Positions 33,161 to 36,604 of a stretch of 36,604 nt of DNA are shown in pieces. The notes under the pieces are model-generated. The model saw only the letters and a program-made list of their open reading frames with translations. It did not search any database and was not told the origin of the DNA. The translations under genes and the position numbers were made by a program. The DNA comes from Hyphomicrobiales bacterium (GTDB taxonomy: Bacteria; Pseudomonadota; Alphaproteobacteria; Rhizobiales; Beijerinckiaceae): NCBI GenBank assembly GCA_025362655.1, contig JANYFM010000076.1, forward strand, positions 1 through 36,604, read 5' to 3'. The first letter of the stretch is position 1; each line of letters opens with the position of its first letter.

Positions 33161-34093
33161 ATGGCTGCTCAGACCATCTTTCCCGCATGGGACCCGACCC
33201 ACGCCGGCCTTTGGGGCGCGGTTCCACTGCCAATTGCCCATTCGCTGCACGAACATGAACTGTTCAGCGATGAGGCTTTGGCGGCGCTGCTGGAGACCTA
33301 TCCGCGCGAACACGCCAGCCTCGTCCAATGGGGCCGGCACGGCGAGGCTCAGGCCTGGCGCGAAGGCGAATGGAGCGGCCTCAGCGGCCGGGCCGCGCTG
33401 GAGGCCATCGCCAAAGCGCGCGTCTGGATCAATCTGCGCAACGCCGCGCGGGTCGATCCGCGCTACGGCGCGCTGCTGGAGCAGATCGCCCAGGAGACCG
33501 CGCGCCGCGTTCCCGGCCTTTGCGCCTACAATTGGACGATGGGCATTCTGATTTCCTCGCCGGGCTCGCGCACGCTGTATCACGCGGACCTGCCGGGACA
33601 ATCGCTGCTGCAAATCCGCGGCGTCAAAAAGATTTACGTTTATCCGCGCGCCGCGCCGTTCATCGAGGACGCGCATCTGGAAAAGATCGCGCTGTCCGGC
33701 GTCGAGGCCAGCCTGCCCTATCAGCCCTGGTATGATGACCATGCGCGCGTCTATGAGATGCATCCGGGAGACATGCTGCACTGGCCGCTCAACGCGCCGC
33801 ACCGGGTTGATAATGAGGACTGCCTCTGTGTCTCCGTTACCCTCGAATATTTCACCCCGGAAATCCGCCGCGGCCACATGGTCACCATGGGCAACGCCAT
33901 TCTGCGCTCGAAATTCGGCATCGCCCCCCGCAGCCGCGCCACACACGGCCCGGCATTCTGGGGCAAAGCCGTTCTCCAGCGCGCTCTGCGCGGCACGAAA
34001 TGGGTGAAGCGCCAGGACCGCGCGCGCCGTCCGCCGGAATTCCGCCTTGATCCGTCGCTGCCCGGCGGTGTCGCTGAAATCGCCGGGGCCTGA
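33161..34093 (+). CDS. JmjC/cupin_8-like Fe(II)/2-oxoglutarate-dependent protein
   Basis: This 310-residue protein has a jumonji-type cupin core. YHADLPGQSLLQIRGVKKIYVYPR gives the HxD iron ligands H141 and D143 and a 2-oxoglutarate lysine candidate (K156/K157). LHWPLNAPHRVDN supplies the distal iron histidine H214. Such enzymes hydroxylate proteins or small molecules. Its position between the initiating transferase and a CelD-like acyltransferase, with gaps of 23 and 8 bp, suggests a job in polysaccharide synthesis, perhaps hydroxylating an acyl or sugar group; this is inference. ATG 33161 follows CAGGGG; the ORF-track start lies in the previous gene. Confidence 0.8.
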   Translation: MAAQTIFPAWDPTHAGLWGAVPLPIAHSLHEHELFSDEALAALLETYPREHASLVQWGRHGEAQAWREGEWSGLSGRAALEAIAKARVWINLRNAARVDPRYGALLEQIAQETARRVPGLCAYNWTMGILISSPGSRTLYHADLPGQSLLQIRGVKKIYVYPRAAPFIEDAHLEKIALSGVEASLPYQPWYDDHARVYEMHPGDMLHWPLNAPHRVDNEDCLCVSVTLEYFTPEIRRGHMVTMGNAILRSKFGIAPRSRATHGPAFWGKAVLQRALRGTKWVKRQDRARRPPEFRLDPSLPGGVAEIAGA

Positions 34094-34101
34094 CCCATTT
34101 C

Positions 34102-35274
34102 ATGACCGATGCCCTTTTGATGCCGCGGTTTCTCCCGGCGCTGCCACGGGATCGGCGGCGCTCGACGGATTTTCGCATCGATATCACCACCGATTATCCG
34201 GCGGTGGCCGAGCGCTGGCGGGCTCTGGCCGCCGGCGGCGCCGCGCTGGGGTTCCAGCGCGATGCCTGGCTCGCCTCCTGGTATGCGACCCTGGGCCGCA
34301 ATGCCGATACGCTGCCGCTTGCGGTCACCGTCATGGACGCGGCGGACGGGCGCGATCTTCTCGCCCTGCCGCTGGTGCGCCGGCGGGCCGGCCGGCTTGA
34401 TATTATCGAATTCGCCGATGCCGGCGTCACCGATTACAACGCTCCGATCCTCGGCCCCGGCGCGCCGCGCGACGGCGCCGGCGCCACCGACCTGTGGCGG
34501 GCGCTCTTGGCCAGCCTGCCCGCCGCCGATTTGCTTCAGTTCACGAAAATGCCGCTGGAAATCGCCGGCGCACCCAATCCGCTGGCCTTGCTAGAGCCGG
34601 CGCGCCCGTCCGGTTTGAGCGGCAATATCCTGCATGTTGAGGGGCAGTGGAACGACTGGCACTGGGGCTTGGAGCGCACGTTTCGCAAAGAGCTCGAGCG
34701 CAGCTGGCGGGTGTTCGAGAAAAATCCGGGCGCGCGGTTCGAGCGGGTGCGCGACCCCGCGGAGGCGGCGCGAATCTTTGCCGGGCTGAAGACCCTGCAA
34801 AGCGCGCGCATCCGCGAGCTGGGGCTGCCCTATGTGCTCGATGAGCGGGGCAACGCGGCTTTCTACGATGAGGTGCTGGCGCGCGGGCTCGCCGGCGGAA
34901 AGACGATCCTCACAACGCTGGTTTGCGGCGGCGAGATTGTCGGCGCGCTTCTGGGCATCGCCGCGGGACGGCATTACGCGATGGTGCGGCTCGCCGCTGC
35001 CGGCGGCGCGTGGAAAACCTGCTCTCCCGGGCGCCTGCTGATCGAGCAAACAATGAAGGCTTTGCACGCGGAGGGCTTCCGCGCCTTTGACTTCACCATC
35101 GGCGATTACGCCTACAAACGCCGGCTCGGCGCCGCCAGCGTGCCGCTGTGCGAAATTACGTCGGCGCTGAGCTGGCGCGGCGCCCCCTCCGCCGCGCGGG
35201 CGCGCGCCAAAGCCGCCGTCAAGAACAGCCCGCGCCTGATGCGGGCGGTCACGCGGATGAAAAGCCTGATCTGA
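34102..35274 (+). CDS. CelD/FemAB-like GNAT acyltransferase
   Basis: This 390-residue protein of the BioF2/CelD type has an N-terminal GNAT-like half (FQRDAWLASWYATLGRNA) and a C-terminal Acetyltransf_6 domain. The C-terminal domain contains TFRKELERSWRVFEKNPGARFERV, GEIVGALLGIAAGRHYAMVRLAA and the end FTIGDYAYKRRLGA. It is distantly like the gene at 17996-18934 at the other end of the locus. It likely acylates a nucleotide sugar or repeat unit. It is the third gene of the plus-strand operon and its stop is one base from that of manC, which runs the opposite way. Confidence 0.87.
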   Translation: MTDALLMPRFLPALPRDRRRSTDFRIDITTDYPAVAERWRALAAGGAALGFQRDAWLASWYATLGRNADTLPLAVTVMDAADGRDLLALPLVRRRAGRLDIIEFADAGVTDYNAPILGPGAPRDGAGATDLWRALLASLPAADLLQFTKMPLEIAGAPNPLALLEPARPSGLSGNILHVEGQWNDWHWGLERTFRKELERSWRVFEKNPGARFERVRDPAEAARIFAGLKTLQSARIRELGLPYVLDERGNAAFYDEVLARGLAGGKTILTTLVCGGEIVGALLGIAAGRHYAMVRLAAAGGAWKTCSPGRLLIEQTMKALHAEGFRAFDFTIGDYAYKRRLGAASVPLCEITSALSWRGAPSAARARAKAAVKNSPRLMRAVTRMKSLI

Positions 35275-35275
35275 A

Positions 35276-36604
35276 TCAGCCCCGGTTGTAGACATCCTCG
35301 ATGCGCACGATGTCATCCTCGCCGAGATAAGAACCGGTCTGCACCTCGATCAGCTCAAGATCGATTTTGCCGGGATTGCCGAGCCGATGCACCGAGCCCA
35401 TCGGCAGGTAGATCGATTCATTTTCGTGGACGAGCTTCACCACCGCGTCGAGCGTGACCTCCGCGGTGCCCTTGACGACAATCCAATGCTCGGCCCGGTG
35501 GAAATGCTTTTGCAGCGACAGGCGCCCCAGCGGCTTGACGACGATGCGCTTGACCTGGTGGCGCGCGCCCTCGTCAACGCTGTGATAATAGCCCCACGGG
35601 CGGTAGATGCGTTTATGTTCAATGGCCTCGCGGTGGCCGCCGGCCTTCAGCGCGTCGACGAGGTTTTTCACCTTGCCGGCCTGCGCCGCATCGACCACGA
35701 GCACCGCGTCCGCCGTCGAGACAACAATGACATTGCTGACGCCGACGACCGTCGTCATCGGGCCGTCGGAGCGCACCAGCACATTGGCGGCGTCGAGCAC
35801 CATGCCCCGGCCGCGCACCGCGTTGCCATGGGCGTCGCGCTCTGAAAGATCGAGCACCGATGACCAGGTTCCGACATCCGACCAGCCGATATCGGCGGGA
35901 ATGACGGCGGCCAAAGCGGTGTGCTCCATGACCGCGTAGTCGATGGACTTCTTTGGCGCCGCCTCCAGCGCGGCCTTGTCGAGCACGCGGAACTGAAGAT
36001 CAATCTTCGAGCCCGCCACGGCTTTGCCGGCGGCCTCCGCGATGGCCGGCTCGAAATGCTTGATTTCGCCCAGCATCACGTCGGCGCGAAAAATGAAATT
36101 GCCGGAATTCCACAAATAACCTTCGGCGACATAGCCCGCGGCCGTCGCCTCATCCGGCTTTTCGACGAAGGCGCCGACGGCTGAAATATGCTGAAAGCCC
36201 TCAAGCGGCGCGGCGCGGCGGATATAGCCGTAGCCGGTCGCCGCATGGGTCGGCGTGATGCCGAGGGTGACGATTTTGCCGGCGGCCGCCGCCTTCGCCG
36301 CCATGGCGCAAATCTCGACGAACCGCGCCGGCGATTTGACGACGTGGTCCGCGGCGAGCACGGCAACAACGGTTCCCGGCGCGCGCAAAGCCGCCAGTTC
36401 GGAGGCGACAGCGACCGCGGCTGCCGAATCACGCCGCACGGGCTCCAGCACGATCTCCGCGTCCGTCTCGATTTGCGCCAACTGTTCGGCGACGAGAAAG
36501 CGGTAGTCCAAATTGGTGAGAATGACGGGCCGGTCGAAAACATCCCGGTCCGCAAGCTGCTTCAGCGTGTTTTGAAAAGTGGAATGGGCGCCGAACAGCG
36601 AAAT
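35276..36604 (-). CDS. manC: Mannose-1-phosphate guanylyltransferase/mannose-6-phosphate isomerase (partial, 5' end outside)
   Basis: The frame runs 442 residues from the window edge to TGA 35276 and continues upstream, so only the first 25-30 residues (the GGSGTRLWP-type nucleotide loop) are missing. The first visible residues are LFGAHSTFQNTLKQLADRD, then VILTNLDYRFLVAEQL, which is before the start used in the ORF track. The guanylyltransferase part includes AVLAADHVV and NSGNFIFRADVML. The C-terminal type II isomerase part includes RPWGYYHSVDEG and QKHFHRAEHW with its metal histidines. It makes GDP-mannose from fructose-6-phosphate-derived mannose phosphates. Confidence 0.96.
   Translation of the reverse strand: MSLFGAHSTFQNTLKQLADRDVFDRPVILTNLDYRFLVAEQLAQIETDAEIVLEPVRRDSAAAVAVASELAALRAPGTVVAVLAADHVVKSPARFVEICAMAAKAAAAGKIVTLGITPTHAATGYGYIRRAAPLEGFQHISAVGAFVEKPDEATAAGYVAEGYLWNSGNFIFRADVMLGEIKHFEPAIAEAAGKAVAGSKIDLQFRVLDKAALEAAPKKSIDYAVMEHTALAAVIPADIGWSDVGTWSSVLDLSERDAHGNAVRGRGMVLDAANVLVRSDGPMTTVVGVSNVIVVSTADAVLVVDAAQAGKVKNLVDALKAGGHREAIEHKRIYRPWGYYHSVDEGARHQVKRIVVKPLGRLSLQKHFHRAEHWIVVKGTAEVTLDAVVKLVHENESIYLPMGSVHRLGNPGKIDLELIEVQTGSYLGEDDIVRIEDVYNRG

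Noticed and set aside
1-36604. tRNA, rRNA, CRISPR, integrase or transposase genes
   Set aside because: I looked for their usual signatures on both strands and found none, so nothing points to a genomic island boundary.

Overview
This is a GC-rich, densely coded chromosomal window. The family content points to an alphaproteobacterium, most likely of the Hyphomicrobiales (Rhizobiales) type. The pointers are a moxR/DUF58/DUF4159 block divergent from DUF1285-Nudix-CCA genes, a Bug-type binding protein, and a rhizobial-style exopolysaccharide locus. The genus cannot be named from sequence alone. I see no tRNA, rRNA, CRISPR array, transposase or phage gene.

Layout. (1) Positions 1-1559, plus strand: the tail of an unknown gene, then two tandem cupin proteins. 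(2) Positions 1617-8505, minus strand: moxR, DUF58, a DUF4159 membrane protein and a VWA/amidotransferase-like membrane protein, all overlapping or nearly so, as in envelope-associated MoxR systems. (3) Positions 8663-11557, plus strand: DUF1285, a CoA-pyrophosphatase-type Nudix protein, CCA-adding enzyme and a 91-residue orphan. (4) Positions 11567-17870: a FolM/PTR1-like reductase and a divergent Kbp (BON-LysM) gene, then a minus-strand run holding a GST, a Bug binding protein, a CnbZ-like protein, a cold-shock protein, RlmJ, RNase T2 and a small secreted protein. (5) Positions 17996-36604: a polysaccharide locus.

How the polysaccharide genes fit together. ManC (cut by the window edge) would supply GDP-mannose. 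A WcaJ/ExoY-like transferase would load the first sugar onto undecaprenyl phosphate. A WecG/TagA-type and three GT4-type glycosyltransferases would extend the repeat unit. A Wzx-like flippase, a VpsF/Wzy-like polymerase and a Wzc-like co-polymerase would move and polymerise it. An OafA-type acyltransferase, two CelD/FemAB-like acyltransferases, a formyltransferase-like/beta-propeller fusion and a JmjC-like Fe(II)/2-oxoglutarate protein are candidate decorating enzymes. No Wza/OPX outer-membrane exporter is in the window.

The points most worth a second look are: a 128-bp structured inverted-repeat element inside the polysaccharide locus (23915-24042); an 11-bp tandem repeat at the end of cca whose contraction would fuse it in frame to the next ORF; a degenerate tyrosine-kinase domain in the Wzc homologue; a JmjC-like oxygenase in an exopolysaccharide operon; and a two-part sequence signature shared by two promoters of the locus.
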